A DNA stretch of 64,000 bases. Source: Saccharopolyspora soli (lineage in GTDB: Bacteria; Actinomycetota; Actinomycetes; Mycobacteriales; Pseudonocardiaceae). This document shows positions 52,613-63,007 of this stretch, one piece after another (positions within the stretch are counted from its first letter, which is position 1; every line of letters starts with the position of its first letter). The stretch covers positions 1 through 64,000 of the forward strand of contig NZ_JALBWV010000007.1 of NCBI RefSeq assembly GCF_022678645.1, in the 5' to 3' direction. Under the pieces are notes generated by a model. That model was not told the DNA's origin and did not search any database. It saw only the letters and a program-made list of their open reading frames with translations. The position numbers were made by a program, and so were the translations under genes.

Positions 52613-53053
52613 TCACGGCTCAGCCCACACGACGGCAGTCGCGCCCGCGATCTCCATCACGGTGACGGTCTGGCCGACCTCGATGACTTGGGTCTCGTCG
52701 AACGCCCGCGCCGACCACAGTGCCCCGTCGATGCGCACCTGGCCACTGTGCGCATCCACTGTGGATTCCACCTTGGCCCGCTTGCCGACCAGGGCGTCCA
52801 CATTGGTCTTGAGTTCGCGCTGCACCTGCATCCGCCGCTTCAGCGCGGGCCGTGCCAGGAAGATCAACCCCAGTCCCAGCACCGCGAACACCACGGCGTC
52901 CACCGGCAGCGGTGCACCGAGCGCCGAAGCACCGGCGGCACCCAACGCCGCAGCACCGAGCATCACCAGGACGAAGTCCCCGGAGAGCACCTCGGCGGCG
53001 ACCAGCAACACCCCGGCGATCAGCCACAGCAGCGCGGGAGTCATATTCCCCAT
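52613..53053 (-). CDS. NfeD-like membrane protein
   Basis: A 146-residue protein with three hydrophobic segments in the first 75 residues (ALLWLIAGVLLVAAEVLSGD first) and a C-terminal OB-fold typical of short NfeD proteins (VGKRAKVESTVDAHSGQVRI and beyond). It partners the stomatin-like protein encoded next. ATG 53053 used; ATG 53044 is also possible. Confidence 0.84.
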   Translation of the reverse strand: MGNMTPALLWLIAGVLLVAAEVLSGDFVLVMLGAAALGAAGASALGAPLPVDAVVFAVLGLGLIFLARPALKRRMQVQRELKTNVDALVGKRAKVESTVDAHSGQVRIDGALWSARAFDETQVIEVGQTVTVMEIAGATAVVWAEP

Positions 53054-53183
53054 GGTGACAGACGCCGGGGAGCCGCGAAGGCGGATTTCTCCGGCGTGAT
53101 CAACACGTGACTCGACGTGCACCGCGATGACCGGAGTGCACCATTCACGCACGCGCCGTCAGGCGTCGTGGCGCGGGCGACCA

Positions 53184-53990
53184 TCAGCTTTCCTCGGTGA
53201 CGAAGTCGATCAGCCGCTCGACCGCGGCCAGCAGCGGGGCCTCGACGTCCCGGAAGCTCGACGCGGCCGCCAGCACCCGCCGCCAGCCGTCGGCCGGTTC
53301 ACCCCAGCCCAGCTCTGCGCACACGCCCTGCTTCCAGTCCGTGCCGCGCGGGACCCGCGGCCAGCCCGCGATGCCCAACGCCCGCGGCTTGACCGCTTCC
53401 CAGATGTCCACGAACGGGTGGCCGGTGACCAGCACGTTCGGGTCGTCGATGCCCTCGACCAGCCGGGATTCCTTGCTGCCGGGGACCAGGTGGTCCACCA
53501 GCACCCCGACCCGCCGCCCCGGTTCGGGGCCGAACTCGGCCAGCAGGCCGGGCAGGTCGTCCACGCCGTGCAGCGGCTCCACGACCACGCCCGCCACACG
53601 CAGGTCGTGCCCCCAGATGCGCTCCACCAGCTCGGCGTCGTGCAGACCTTCGACCCAGATCCGGCTGCCCCGCGCGGTCCGCGCCCGCAGCCCTTCCACC
53701 CGCACGGACCCGGACGCCGAACGCGTCGACTTCGCCTCCGGCTCGACGCGCACCGGTACCAGCGTCGCCGGTTTCCCCTCGAACAGGAACGCCGCCGGGC
53801 GCATCGGGAACAACCGCTGCTTGCCATGGCGGTCCTCCAGCACGACGGTGTCCTTGTCCACCCGCAGCACCGCCCCGCAGAACCCGCTGGCCGGGTCTTC
53901 GACCACCAAGCCGGGTTCGGCGGGGATCTCCGGCACCTTCCAGCGGCGCGGGCCCGCGAGGATGTCCTTGCCGTAGTTGACCGAACGCAC
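53184..53990 (-). CDS. DUF3097 family protein
   Basis: A 268-residue soluble protein, with segments KTRSASG-like basic stretches and RIWVEGLHDAELVERIWGHD, VGVLVDHLVPGSKESRLVEG and VLVTGHPFVDIWEAVKPRAL that identify DUF3097, an actinobacterial family. The RIWVEG...D pattern and acidic residues recall TOPRIM-like nucleic-acid proteins, but that is inference. GTG 53990. Its upstream neighbour is divergent. Confidence 0.83.
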   Translation of the reverse strand: MRSVNYGKDILAGPRRWKVPEIPAEPGLVVEDPASGFCGAVLRVDKDTVVLEDRHGKQRLFPMRPAAFLFEGKPATLVPVRVEPEAKSTRSASGSVRVEGLRARTARGSRIWVEGLHDAELVERIWGHDLRVAGVVVEPLHGVDDLPGLLAEFGPEPGRRVGVLVDHLVPGSKESRLVEGIDDPNVLVTGHPFVDIWEAVKPRALGIAGWPRVPRGTDWKQGVCAELGWGEPADGWRRVLAAASSFRDVEAPLLAAVERLIDFVTEES

Positions 53991-54107
53991 GAGGCGCCAC
54001 GGTAATCCGATCGGGGAATCCGTGGGGTGCGGCGCGCCGCGATGCGTAGATCACAGTCGAAAACCCCCGGACGACGCGCCCGCGGACCGATCCGTACCCT
54101 GCTCGAC

Positions 54108-54902
54108 GTGCCTTGCCCAAGCGCCACGATGGTTGTCTGGACGTCCGCCTGGCTGCATGGTGCAGCCGCTTCGGACGACGTGCTCGATGCCCTGCAGACC
54201 TGGGCCGAGACGCAGGAAGTGCGTGCCTGCGACGCGGATCTGGCCGCGCGGCTGGAACTGCCCGGTCCGCAGGAGTCCCCGGCCGGTCCGGCGCTGCTGC
54301 TGGCGGCGCTGCGCAAGGCGGGGGCGGGCAACGGTGAGCTGGTCCTGCCGGTGCCCGGCGACGCGCGCGGTCTCGGCGGTTCGAGCGCGTTCGCGAAATT
54401 GGCGATGCGCGTCGGTGAAGCCGTCGTGCTGCCGGACGCCGGTCTCGGGCTCGTCCCGCAGCGCGTCGCCGAGGGAATCCTGCGCTGGACCGCATTCGAA
54501 ATCGGGGATCTGCCCCCTGCCGAGCACCTGCCGATCGGCGAAGCTGAGCACGGCATGGCCTCGGCAATGCGCGAAGCCGCCAGCGCACTGATCGATCTCG
54601 GTGTCGCCAAGCAGCGCCCAGGGGTGCGCGAGGAGATCGCCGAGACCGTCGCCTCCCGCCCAGCGCCGCGGTGGCCGCAGGACGTGCCGCAGCGCACCCT
54701 GCGCATCCTGCAACGGGCCACCGAAGTCGAGGCGATCCTGTGGGTGGCCACCGATGATGCGCCCGGCGGCGCCCTGTCCGCGTCGGCGATCCGCGGCCGC
54801 ACGGAAGCACTGCGCCCGCTGTTCGACGCCGTCCGAGCCGCCCGCCGCGCCTCGGTGACCGAGATGGTCCGCGTCCTCGCCGACCGCGCCAGCAAGCCCT
54901 GA
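54108..54902 (+). CDS. Conserved protein of unknown function (Rv1486c position)
   Basis: A 264-residue soluble protein, rich in Ala and Leu, with VLDALQTWAETQEVRACDAD near the start and SASAIRGRTEALRPLFDAVR near the end. No catalytic motif was recognised. Its place, convergent with hemH and near the NfeD/stomatin pair, corresponds to M. tuberculosis Rv1486c. GTG 54108 is chosen; ATG 54129 (MVVWTSAWL) is possible. A terminator follows. Confidence 0.68.
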   Translation: MPCPSATMVVWTSAWLHGAAASDDVLDALQTWAETQEVRACDADLAARLELPGPQESPAGPALLLAALRKAGAGNGELVLPVPGDARGLGGSSAFAKLAMRVGEAVVLPDAGLGLVPQRVAEGILRWTAFEIGDLPPAEHLPIGEAEHGMASAMREAASALIDLGVAKQRPGVREEIAETVASRPAPRWPQDVPQRTLRILQRATEVEAILWVATDDAPGGALSASAIRGRTEALRPLFDAVRAARRASVTEMVRVLADRASKP

Positions 54903-54925
54903 CTCACCCGATCGTGAACGAGGGA

Positions 54926-54963
54926 AGGGCACCTTTGACCGGCTTACTCGGTAAAGGTGCCCT
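54926..54963. terminator. Bidirectional terminator hairpin
   Basis: Eleven-base arms AGGGCACCTTT and AAAGGTGCCCT, extended by GACC/GGT with one bulge, lie between convergent genes. The sequence resembles the hairpin at 46055 (shared GGGCACC and TGACC). Confidence 0.75.
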
Positions 54964-54991
54964 CCACCTCGGAAAATCGCCCTGAAAGTGG

Positions 54992-56011
54992 TCAGCAGCC
55001 GGGGGCGCAGGGTTCTCCGTTGGTCGTGGAACCCGCTGCGGGCATGGTGGAGAGCTTGCGCAGTTCGGTGCCTTCGGTGTGCTCGGCGACCAGTTCGACG
55101 ATCAGCTTCGCGAACCTCGGGTCCGGGCCAGCCGTCGCCGCGCGGGCGAAGCCCATGCCCAGCTCGGCGGCCTTGTCCCTGGCTTCGCTGTCCAGGTCCC
55201 AGATCACTTCGAGGTGGTCGGAGAGGAACCCCACCGGGCTGACCACCACCGCCTGGACGCCCTTGGCGTGCAGGTCGTCGAGGTGGTCGCAGATGTCCGG
55301 CTCCAGCCACGGCACCTGCGGTGGGCCGGACCGCGACTGCCACACCACGTCGTAGCGGTCCACCCCGACCGCCTCCGCGACCAGCCGGGACGCCTCCGCG
55401 ACCTGCCGCGAGTACCACTGCGGGCGACCGTCCGGCCCGTCCTGCGCATCGGCCCGCAGCGGAACCGAGTGCGCGGTGAACACCAACCGCGCCTGCTCAC
55501 GCTGGGCCGGGTCCAGCTCCGCGAACGCGCGGCGCACCGCGTCGGCGTTGGCCTCGATGAACAGCGGGTGGTCGAAGAACTGCCGCAACTTCACCAGTTC
55601 CGGCGCCCGGTCGCCGACCGCGGCACGGGCCCGCGCGATGTCCTCGTGGTACTGCTTGCAACCCGAGTAGCCGCCCCAGGCGGAGGTGGCGAACACCAGC
55701 GCCCGGCGCACCCCGTCGTCGGCCATCTTCGCGACGGTGTCCTCGATCATCGGATGCCAGTTGCGGTTGCCGAAGTAGACCGGCAGCTGGCGGCCCTGCG
55801 CGGCCAGTTCGTCCCGCAGCGCGGCGATGATCTCCTCGTTGAGCCGATTGATCGGCGACACCCCGCCGAAGTGGTGGTAGTGCTCGGCGACCTCGTCGAG
55901 GCGCTCCGGCGGCACTCCCCTGCCCCTGGTGACGTTCTCCAGGAACGGTCGGACTTCCGCCGGGCCCTCGGGCCCTCCGAACGACAGGAAAAGCAACGCA
56001 TCAAAGCTCAC
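54992..56011 (-). CDS. hemH: Coproporphyrin ferrochelatase
   Basis: A 339-residue enzyme that inserts iron into coproporphyrin III in the actinobacterial heme pathway. Signatures: [20 protein letters not shown] at the start, [30 protein letters not shown] with the catalytic His, and [17 protein letters not shown]. The C-terminus ends in CAPGC and an internal Cys sits in [10 protein letters not shown]; these could ligate a 2Fe-2S cluster as in some actinobacterial enzymes. It follows inhA as in M. tuberculosis (Rv1484-Rv1485), but a 182-bp repeat separates them here. GTG 56011. Confidence 0.9.
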   Translation of the reverse strand: MSFDALLFLSFGGPEGPAEVRPFLENVTRGRGVPPERLDEVAEHYHHFGGVSPINRLNEEIIAALRDELAAQGRQLPVYFGNRNWHPMIEDTVAKMADDGVRRALVFATSAWGGYSGCKQYHEDIARARAAVGDRAPELVKLRQFFDHPLFIEANADAVRRAFAELDPAQREQARLVFTAHSVPLRADAQDGPDGRPQWYSRQVAEASRLVAEAVGVDRYDVVWQSRSGPPQVPWLEPDICDHLDDLHAKGVQAVVVSPVGFLSDHLEVIWDLDSEARDKAAELGMGFARAATAGPDPRFAKLIVELVAEHTEGTELRKLSTMPAAGSTTNGEPCAPGC

Positions 56012-56100
56012 CGGACCATGATGGCGCTGCGCACCGCCCGCCCGCAGCCGGGGCCACCCGACTACGGGCGCTTCAGCGAGCCCTGCCTTCGAGCTCCTTT

Positions 56101-56282
56101 TGCGTGGCGGTGCGGGTAGCGGAACCTCAGACGCCGTCTCGGTCCGGGATCCCCGACATCATGTAATGCCAATACACCACGTCGAGGCTGTCCTCCCGAC
56201 ACGACGCCTGAGAACCCGCGGCGGCGCGAGCTGCGAAGGTGGGCTAAGCGGCTAGCGCCGCTTCAAAAAGCAGATCAAAGAC
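56101..56282 (+). repeat. Dispersed intergenic repeat, copy B
   Basis: About 182 bp, nearly identical to copy C (58047-58225): TGCGTGGCGGTGCGGGTAGC at the start, the shared GGAACCTCAGACGCCGTCTC and GGGATCCCCGACATCATGTA, ACACCACGTCGAGG, GAGAACCCGCGGCGG, a hairpin AAGCGGC-TAGC-GCCGCTT (56246-56263) and the end AGATCAAAGAC. It lies between hemH and inhA. Confidence 0.9.
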
Positions 56283-56288
56283 GGCGAC

Positions 56289-57056
56289 TCAGATGCCGAG
56301 AGCGTGCACGCCGCCGTCGACCATGATCATCGAGCCGGTGGTCTTGGGCAGCCAGTCCGACAGCACCGCGCACACCGACTTCGCAACCGGGGTGGGGTCG
56401 TCGACGTCCCAGCCCAGCGGGGCCCGGTCACCCCAACCGGCCTCCAGGTCGGCGAATCCCGGGATCGACTTGGCCGCCATGGTGCGCACCGGACCCGCCG
56501 ACACCAGGTTGACCCGGATGCCCTTCGGGCCGAGCTCACGCGCCAGGTAGCGGGAGGTCGACTCCAGCGCAGCCTTGGCCACGCCCATCCAGTCGTAGGC
56601 GGGCCAGGCGACGCGGGCGTCGAAGTCCATGCCGACGATCGAGGCACCCTCGCCCAGCATCGGCAGCGTGGCGGTGCTCAGCGACTTCAAGGAGTACGCC
56701 GAGACCTCCAACGCGGTCGAGACGTCCGCCCACGGCGCCGCCAGGAAGTCGCCGCCCAGGCAGGACGGCGGGGCGAAGCCGATCGAGTGCAGCACGCCGT
56801 CCAGCCCGGCGACGTGCTGGCGCACCCGCTCGGCCAGGCTGTCGAGGTGCTCGGTGTTGGTCACGTCGAGCTCGAGCACCGGCGCGGGCTTGGGCAGCCG
56901 ACCGGCGATGCGCTCCACCAGGCTCATCCGGCCGAACCCGGTGAGCACCACCTCGGCGCCCTCCTCCTGGGCGACCTTGGCGGCGTGGAACGCGATCGAC
57001 GCGTCGGTGATCACGCCGGTGACCAGAATCCGCTTGCCTTCGAGCAATCCGCTCAC
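56289..57056 (-). CDS. inhA: Enoyl-ACP reductase (NADH)
   Basis: A 255-residue short-chain reductase that reduces trans-2-enoyl-ACP in type II fatty acid synthesis. The N-terminus [17 protein letters not shown] holds the cofactor loop of FabI/InhA; the catalytic Tyr and Lys are in [14 protein letters not shown] (Tyr-x6-Lys). GTG 57056 follows GGAGGAATTTC. It comes 112 bases after fabG in the same direction, as in mycobacteria. Whether it makes mycolates or ordinary fatty acids cannot be told. Confidence 0.9.
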   Translation of the reverse strand: MSGLLEGKRILVTGVITDASIAFHAAKVAQEEGAEVVLTGFGRMSLVERIAGRLPKPAPVLELDVTNTEHLDSLAERVRQHVAGLDGVLHSIGFAPPSCLGGDFLAAPWADVSTALEVSAYSLKSLSTATLPMLGEGASIVGMDFDARVAWPAYDWMGVAKAALESTSRYLARELGPKGIRVNLVSAGPVRTMAAKSIPGFADLEAGWGDRAPLGWDVDDPTPVAKSVCAVLSDWLPKTTGSMIMVDGGVHALGI

Positions 57057-57168
57057 GAAATTCCTCCGCTGTGCTTGATCAGGTCCATCGGCACCCACAA
57101 CTCCCACCACCGCTGCCGGGCGCGAGAAGCCGAATCGTCCACTGTGTCCGTCCGATGCGGAAACGGCC

Positions 57169-57947
<779 letters not shown>

Positions 57948-57978
57948 CCAGCGCCTCCATACAGAATTAGCTGCACCG

Positions 57979-58033
57979 TGTCGTGGTCCACCTACAGCGA
58001 CCACGACAGGCAGACTGCGCTACGCAGCCTGTC
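57979..58033. promoter_or_regulatory. Two overlapping, mutually exclusive hairpins
   Basis: Hairpin 1 has perfect ten-base arms TGTCGTGGTC (57979-57988) and GACCACGACA (57999-58008). Hairpin 2 has arms GACAGGC (58005-58011) and GCCTGTC (58027-58033) with an inner TGCG/CGCA. They share GACA, so only one can form at a time. The pair lies in the 387-bp divergent gap between fabG and the oxidoreductase gene, just before repeat copy C. Confidence 0.5.
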
Positions 58034-58046
58034 TTCCAACTCGTTC

Positions 58047-58225
58047 TGCGTGGCGGTGCGGGTAGCGGAACCTCAGACGCCGTCTCGGTCCGGGATCCCC
58101 GACATCATGTATGCCAATACACCACGTCGAGGCGGTCCTCCCGACACGACGCCTGAGAACCCGCGGCGGTGCCAGCTGCGAGGGTGGGCTAAGCGGCTTC
58201 GCCGCTTCGAGACAAGATCAAAGAC
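58047..58225 (+). repeat. Dispersed intergenic repeat, copy C
   Basis: About 179 bp in the same orientation as copy B and nearly identical. The hairpin is AAGCGGC-TTC-GCCGCTT (58191-58207) and it ends AGATCAAAGAC. It occupies most of the gap before the oxidoreductase gene; with copy B it brackets inhA-fabG as direct repeats. Confidence 0.9.
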
Positions 58226-58260
58226 AGGCACTCGGAACTACCGACCGCGGAGGCGCTTCG

Positions 58261-61122
58261 ATGGCCCAGACGTCCGACGAACTCGCCGCCGAGCTGCGCG
58301 CGGCGCTGTCCGGCCCGGCTCGCTTCGACCCCGGTACGCGCGCGTTGTACTCCACCGATGCCTCGAACTACCGCCAGGTGCCGCTCGGCGTCGTGTTCCC
58401 ACGCTCCGAGGACGACGTGGCCGCGGCGGTCGCCATCGCGCGCAAGCACGGCGTGCCGATCACCGGTCGCGGCGCGGGCACCAGCATCGCCGGGAACGCC
58501 GTCGGGCCTGGCCTGGTGGTGGACTTCGCACGGCACCTCAATCAGATCCTGGAGATCGACCCCGAGCGCAGGCTGGCCCGCGTGCAGCCCGGCGTCGTGC
58601 TGGACTCGCTGCGCGCCGCGGCCGCCAGTCACGGGCTGACCTTCGGGCCCGATCCGTCCACGCACAGCCGATGCACGCTCGGCGGGATGATCGGCAACAA
58701 CTCCTGCGGCACGCACTCGGTGGCCTGGGGCAAGACCGTCGACAACGTGCACTCGCTGGACGTCCTGCTCGACGACGGCACCCGCCTGCAGGTCGGTGCG
58801 ACCTCGCCGGTCGAGCTCGACCGGTTGTGCGCGCGCGGCGACCGGACCGGACGGCTGTACCAGGAGTTGCGGGCGTTGCGCGACGATGCCGGCGACTTGG
58901 TCCGCCGCTCGTTCCCGGACCTGACCCGCCGGGTGTCCGGCTACAACCTGGACCAGCTCTTGCCGGAGAACGGGTTCCACGTGGCTCGCGCATTGGTCGG
59001 TACCGAGGGCAGCTGCGCGACGGTGCTGCAGGCGACCGTCGAGCTGGTGCCGTCTCCGCCGGTCCGGGCGATGACGGTGCTCGGTTTCCCCGACAGCTAC
59101 GCCGCCGCTGACGAAGTGCCCCGGTTGCGCGGGCTGGAGGCGTTGGCCATCGAAGGGCTCAGCGCGGAACTCGTGGACGTGGTGCGGCAGCGCAACCCGA
59201 GTTCGCCCGCGTTGCCGCTGTTGCCGGGTGGGCGCAGCTGGCTGCTGGTGGAATCCGGCGGTGCCGACCAGGGCGAGGCCGAGGCAGCGGCGCGACGCGT
59301 CGCCGAGGCGATGGGCGAGCGCGCGGCGAGCGTGATCCACACCGACGTGGCGCGGATGGCCGCGCTGTGGAAGATCCGCGAGGAAGGCTCGGGGTACTCG
59401 ACGCGGATGGCCGGTTCCGAGCGGTGGTCCGGTTGGGAGGACGCCGCTGTGCCGCCCGAGCGGTTGGGCTCCTACCTGCGGGAATTCGACGCGCTGCTGG
59501 CCCGCTTCGGTCGCCGCGGGGTGACCTACGGCCACTACGGCGACGGCTGCATCCACGTGCGCATCGACTTCGACCTGCTCTCCTCACCCGGTGCGCGCGA
59601 CTACCGGACCTTCCTGGAGGCCGCCGCCGACCTCGTGGTCGCGCACGGCGGTTCGGTCTCCGGCGAGCACGGTGACGGCCAGGCTCGATCGGCGCTGCTC
59701 ACCCGCATGTACCCGGCCGAGGTGATCGAGGCGTTCGAGCGGTTCAAGGCCGCCTTCGATCCCGAGGACCTGTTCAACCCCGGCCAGATCGTGCGCCCGC
59801 GCCCGGTCGACGCAGACCTGCGGTTGCTGGTAGCGCCGCCCCGGCTGCCCAGCCGGACCGCGCTGGCGCTGCACGCCGACTCCGGTGATCTCGCCGCCGC
59901 GACTCGGCGCTGCGTCGGCATGGGCAAGTGCCTGAACACCACGGGCGGGGTGATGTGCCCGAGCTACCGGGCGACGAAGGACGAGAAGCACTCCACCCGC
60001 GGTAGGGCGCACCTGCTGTTCGAGATGCTGGCCGGGCGGGTGATCCGCGGTGGCTGGCGCTCGCCGGAGGTCCGCGACGCGCTCGACCTGTGCCTGTCGT
60101 GCAAGGGCTGCAAGTCGGACTGCCCGGTCGACGTCGACATGGCGACCTACAAAGCCGAGTTCCTGCACCACCACTACCGGCACCGCGTCCGCCCGGCCGC
60201 GCACTACTCGATGGGTTTCCTGCCGTTGTGGCTGGCCCTGGGCCAGCGCGCACCTCGGCTGGTCAACCGGGTGCTTTCCGGACCGCTGGCACCGGTGCTC
60301 AAGCGGCTCGGCGGTGTCGACTCGCGACGCGAGGTGCCGCGACTGGCGCCCCGGACACTACAGGCGTGGTGGTCCGGTCGGCGCCCGCCGACCGGCGATG
60401 CCACCGCGCGCGTGGTGCTGTTCCCGGACACCTTCACCAACCACTTCGACCCGCACATCGGCCGGGATGCGGTCACGGCGCTCGAAACGTTGGGCCAGGC
60501 GGTGGAAATCCCGCGCGAAGCGGTCTGCTGTGGACTGACCTGGCATTCGACCGGACAACTCGGCATCGCCCGCGCCGCCGTCCGCCGCACCGCCCGACTG
60601 CTGCGCCCCCAGCTCGATCAGGGCCTGCCGGTCGTGGGGCTGGAGCCGAGTTGCACCGCGTTCCTCCGCAACGACGCGCTGGAACTCGCCCCGCACGATC
60701 CCGATGTCGCGGCGCTGGCGGCGGCGACCAAGACCTTCGCCGAGTGGATCGAGCCGACCCGCGCGCAGTGGCAGCGCACCGCGACCGGCCCGGACGCGCT
60801 GGTGCAGGTCCACTGCCACCAGTACGCCGATCTGGGCTTCACCGCAGACCGGGCCACATTGGACGCCACCGGAACCCGCGCGCGGGTGCTGGATTCGGGC
60901 TGCTGCGGTCTGGCGGGCAACTTCGGCTTCGAGCGCGGGCACTACGACGTCTCGATCGCCTGCGCGGAACAAGCTCTGCTCCCGGCCGTCCGGGAAGCGG
61001 CCCCGGACACCGAGATCGTCGCCGACGGATTCAGCTGCCGAACCCAGCTGCGGCAAACCACCGGCACCGAACCCGTGCACCTCGCTACCCTCGTCGCCCG
61101 CGCCCTCGACAGCTCGTCGTGA
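58261..61122 (+). CDS. Fused FAD-binding (GlcD-type) and Fe-S (GlpC-type) oxidoreductase
   Basis: A 953-residue fusion. Residues 1-540: FAD-linked oxidase with PITGRGAGTSIAGNAVGPGL and a C-terminal RYG-like VSGEHGDGQARSALL. Residues 560-660: two cysteine clusters, CVGMGKCLNTTGGVMCPSY and CLSCKGCKSDCP, for 4Fe-4S centres. Residues 730-953: two CCG domains (EAVCCGLTWHSTGQ and DSGCCGLAGNFGFERGHY). This is the D-lactate/2-hydroxyglutarate dehydrogenase-like layout that passes electrons from a hydroxyacid to an acceptor. ATG 58261 has GGAGG. The substrate is unknown. Confidence 0.86.
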   Translation: MAQTSDELAAELRAALSGPARFDPGTRALYSTDASNYRQVPLGVVFPRSEDDVAAAVAIARKHGVPITGRGAGTSIAGNAVGPGLVVDFARHLNQILEIDPERRLARVQPGVVLDSLRAAAASHGLTFGPDPSTHSRCTLGGMIGNNSCGTHSVAWGKTVDNVHSLDVLLDDGTRLQVGATSPVELDRLCARGDRTGRLYQELRALRDDAGDLVRRSFPDLTRRVSGYNLDQLLPENGFHVARALVGTEGSCATVLQATVELVPSPPVRAMTVLGFPDSYAAADEVPRLRGLEALAIEGLSAELVDVVRQRNPSSPALPLLPGGRSWLLVESGGADQGEAEAAARRVAEAMGERAASVIHTDVARMAALWKIREEGSGYSTRMAGSERWSGWEDAAVPPERLGSYLREFDALLARFGRRGVTYGHYGDGCIHVRIDFDLLSSPGARDYRTFLEAAADLVVAHGGSVSGEHGDGQARSALLTRMYPAEVIEAFERFKAAFDPEDLFNPGQIVRPRPVDADLRLLVAPPRLPSRTALALHADSGDLAAATRRCVGMGKCLNTTGGVMCPSYRATKDEKHSTRGRAHLLFEMLAGRVIRGGWRSPEVRDALDLCLSCKGCKSDCPVDVDMATYKAEFLHHHYRHRVRPAAHYSMGFLPLWLALGQRAPRLVNRVLSGPLAPVLKRLGGVDSRREVPRLAPRTLQAWWSGRRPPTGDATARVVLFPDTFTNHFDPHIGRDAVTALETLGQAVEIPREAVCCGLTWHSTGQLGIARAAVRRTARLLRPQLDQGLPVVGLEPSCTAFLRNDALELAPHDPDVAALAAATKTFAEWIEPTRAQWQRTATGPDALVQVHCHQYADLGFTADRATLDATGTRARVLDSGCCGLAGNFGFERGHYDVSIACAEQALLPAVREAAPDTEIVADGFSCRTQLRQTTGTEPVHLATLVARALDSSS

Positions 61123-61159
61123 GTGCTTAACCGGGCTGGAGGCCGGTTAAGCACTCACG
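61118..61159. terminator. Terminator hairpin overlapping the stop codon
   Basis: Perfect 17-base arms CGTGAGTGCTTAACCGG (61118-61134) and CCGGTTAAGCACTCACG (61143-61159) enclose an eight-base loop. The TGA stop of the oxidoreductase lies inside the first arm. Confidence 0.85.
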
Positions 61160-61217
61160 ACCGATCCGTGCGGGAGCAGACAGCGGCGCGGGGAATGCCG
61201 GGCCGGTCTGGGAGTGT

Positions 61218-61229
61218 TGCACCGGTGCA
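61218..61229. promoter_or_regulatory. Palindrome upstream of thioredoxin
   Basis: TGCACCGGTGCA, a perfect 12-base palindrome, lies 27 bases before the thioredoxin start. It may be an operator; no binder is evident. Confidence 0.35.
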
Positions 61230-61256
61230 CCGCAAGCAGCTTGAAGGGAAACGCAG

Positions 61257-61607
61257 ATGGCGACGGTCGAACTGACCACCGAGAACTTCGACGAGGTCGT
61301 TAACGGCAACGACTTCGTGATCATCGACTTCTGGGCGGACTGGTGCGGCCCGTGCAAGATGTTCGCGCCGGTCTTCGAGCGCAGCGCCGAAACGCACGAC
61401 GACATCGTCTTCGCCAAGGTCGACACCGAGGCCCAGCCGGAGTTGGCCGGTGCCTTCGAGGTCCGCTCCATCCCAACGCTGGCGATCGTCCGCGACAACG
61501 TGCTGGTCTTCCAGCAGCCCGGCGCCCTGCCGGAGAACGTCTTCGAGGACCTCATCAGCCAAGCCCGCGACCTGGACATGGACGAAGTGCGCAACAGCGT
61601 GAAGTGA
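61257..61607 (+). CDS. Thioredoxin
   Basis: A 116-residue thioredoxin with the active site FWADWCGPCKMFAPVF at about residues 24-39 and the cis-proline in VRSIPTLAIVRD. It reduces protein disulfides in the cytosol. ATG 61257 follows GAAGGGA. It stands alone between a terminator and a convergent MgtC-family gene. Confidence 0.9.
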   Translation: MATVELTTENFDEVVNGNDFVIIDFWADWCGPCKMFAPVFERSAETHDDIVFAKVDTEAQPELAGAFEVRSIPTLAIVRDNVLVFQQPGALPENVFEDLISQARDLDMDEVRNSVK

Positions 61608-61622
61608 CCGGTGGCCCGGCGG

Positions 61623-62363
61623 TCAGAAACCCGGTTCGACCGCTTCTCCGATGGCGGCGTGCAGCACTCCCGGTAAGGCGCTGATCTCCTCGACCAGCGC
61701 CGACACCGGGACCTTGCCGCGCAGCCGCAGCGCCACCACCGCGGTTCGTTGCTCTTGGTCGTCGGTGTCCTCGCGCTCCACTTGCAGGTCCATCACGGTC
61801 CAGCCGCGACTGGTGCACAGCGTCAACACGCTACGCAGTACGCCATATCCGTCGAGGTAGCCGATCCGCATCACCTGCGGCTCGCGCAGCGATTTGCGCA
61901 TCAGGTGCAACAGCCGCGGATACCCCATCGCGACCAGGAAGTGCACCGCCGTCGTCGCGGTGGCCAGCACCACCAGCCCGCTGCCGCAGGCCATGCCGAC
62001 CGCGGCCACCAGCCACACCGTGGCAGCGGTGGTCAGGCCGCGCACCGCGTCGCGGCGCACGAAGATCAACCCGCCGCCGATGAACCCGATGCCCGAGACG
62101 ATCTGCGCCGCCACCCGCGACGGGTCGAACGAGACCCGGTCGAACACCAGCAGGTCGCCGAAGCCGTACTTGGACACCAGCATGAACAGCGCCGCACCGA
62201 CACCCACCAGGGCGTGCGTGCGCAGTCCGGCGCTCTTGGCGCGGATCTCCCGCTCCAGCCCGATCAGGCTGGACAGCAGCAGTGCCGTCCCCAACTCGAC
62301 GAGCAGTGGGAACTCGCCGAACCCGGCCACGACCGCATCCGTCACCTCTGGAACGTAACCCAC
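61623..62363 (-). CDS. MgtC/SapB family membrane protein
   Basis: A 246-residue protein with four to five N-terminal membrane segments (first ELGTALLLSSLIGLERE) and the MgtC signature SAGLRTHALVGVGAALFMLV; the C-terminal 90 residues form an ACT-like domain. Members modulate ATP synthase or magnesium tolerance in some bacteria. Start is uncertain between GTG 62363 and GTG 62345. It lies 19 bases after the methyltransferase gene in the same direction. Confidence 0.83.
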   Translation of the reverse strand: MGYVPEVTDAVVAGFGEFPLLVELGTALLLSSLIGLEREIRAKSAGLRTHALVGVGAALFMLVSKYGFGDLLVFDRVSFDPSRVAAQIVSGIGFIGGGLIFVRRDAVRGLTTAATVWLVAAVGMACGSGLVVLATATTAVHFLVAMGYPRLLHLMRKSLREPQVMRIGYLDGYGVLRSVLTLCTSRGWTVMDLQVEREDTDDQEQRTAVVALRLRGKVPVSALVEEISALPGVLHAAIGEAVEPGF

Positions 62364-62382
62364 CGCTTCCGCTGGGTCACGA

Positions 62383-62970
62383 TCAGGCTGCCCGGTGCGG
62401 CCGTCGGGCCAGGTAGACCACCGCGGGCGGCAGGTTGCGCCAGACCGTTCGGCTGATCACCGTCTCCTCGAACTCCGCCCGCAGGTCCGCGAGCTGGCGG
62501 CGGGCCGGTGGCGCCCAGCGCGTCCAGGTGTAGCCGAACTGCGTGAAAGCTCCCCCAGGCGTCAGCGACTCGGCGATCAGCCGGATCAGCGGCACCCCGT
62601 CTACCGGGGCATGCGCCACCCACGGCAGACCGCTGACCACGACATCGGCCCGCAAACCGCGCTGTCGCAACAACTCCGGCAGCTGCCGGGCGTCCGCGCA
62701 CACCGATTCCACCGCCGGGAACCGCTGCCCCAATTCCGCGGCCCAGCGCGAGTTGAGCTCCAACGCCAGGTGCTTTCCCCGTCCGCCGAGGCGACGCTGG
62801 ATCACCTCGGTGAACGCGCCGGTTCCCGGCCCCAGTTCGACGACCACGGGCTCACCGCGGTTCGGAATGGGCGCCACCATCTGCGCGGCCAACGATCGCG
62901 AGCTCGGTCCGACCGCTGCGGTCGTGGTCGGCGATTTGATGAACTCCCACAGGAAATCCGCGGTCCCCAC
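62383..62970 (-). CDS. Class I SAM methyltransferase (PmtA-like)
   Basis: A 195-residue methyltransferase. SAM motif VVVELGPGTGAFTEVIQRRL at about residues 42-61 and motif IV-like VVVSGLPWVAHAPVDGVPLI. The WEFIKSPTTTAAVGPSSRSL opening is shared with phospholipid N-methyltransferases and rRNA adenine dimethylase relatives, so a lipid target is possible. GTG 62970 follows GGGAG. It lies 37 bases after the VWA gene. Confidence 0.78.
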   Translation of the reverse strand: MGTADFLWEFIKSPTTTAAVGPSSRSLAAQMVAPIPNRGEPVVVELGPGTGAFTEVIQRRLGGRGKHLALELNSRWAAELGQRFPAVESVCADARQLPELLRQRGLRADVVVSGLPWVAHAPVDGVPLIRLIAESLTPGGAFTQFGYTWTRWAPPARRQLADLRAEFEETVISRTVWRNLPPAVVYLARRPHRAA

Positions 62971-63007
62971 CGGCGAGCACTCCCGTCGCGAGAAAGATGC
63001 GCGATCA

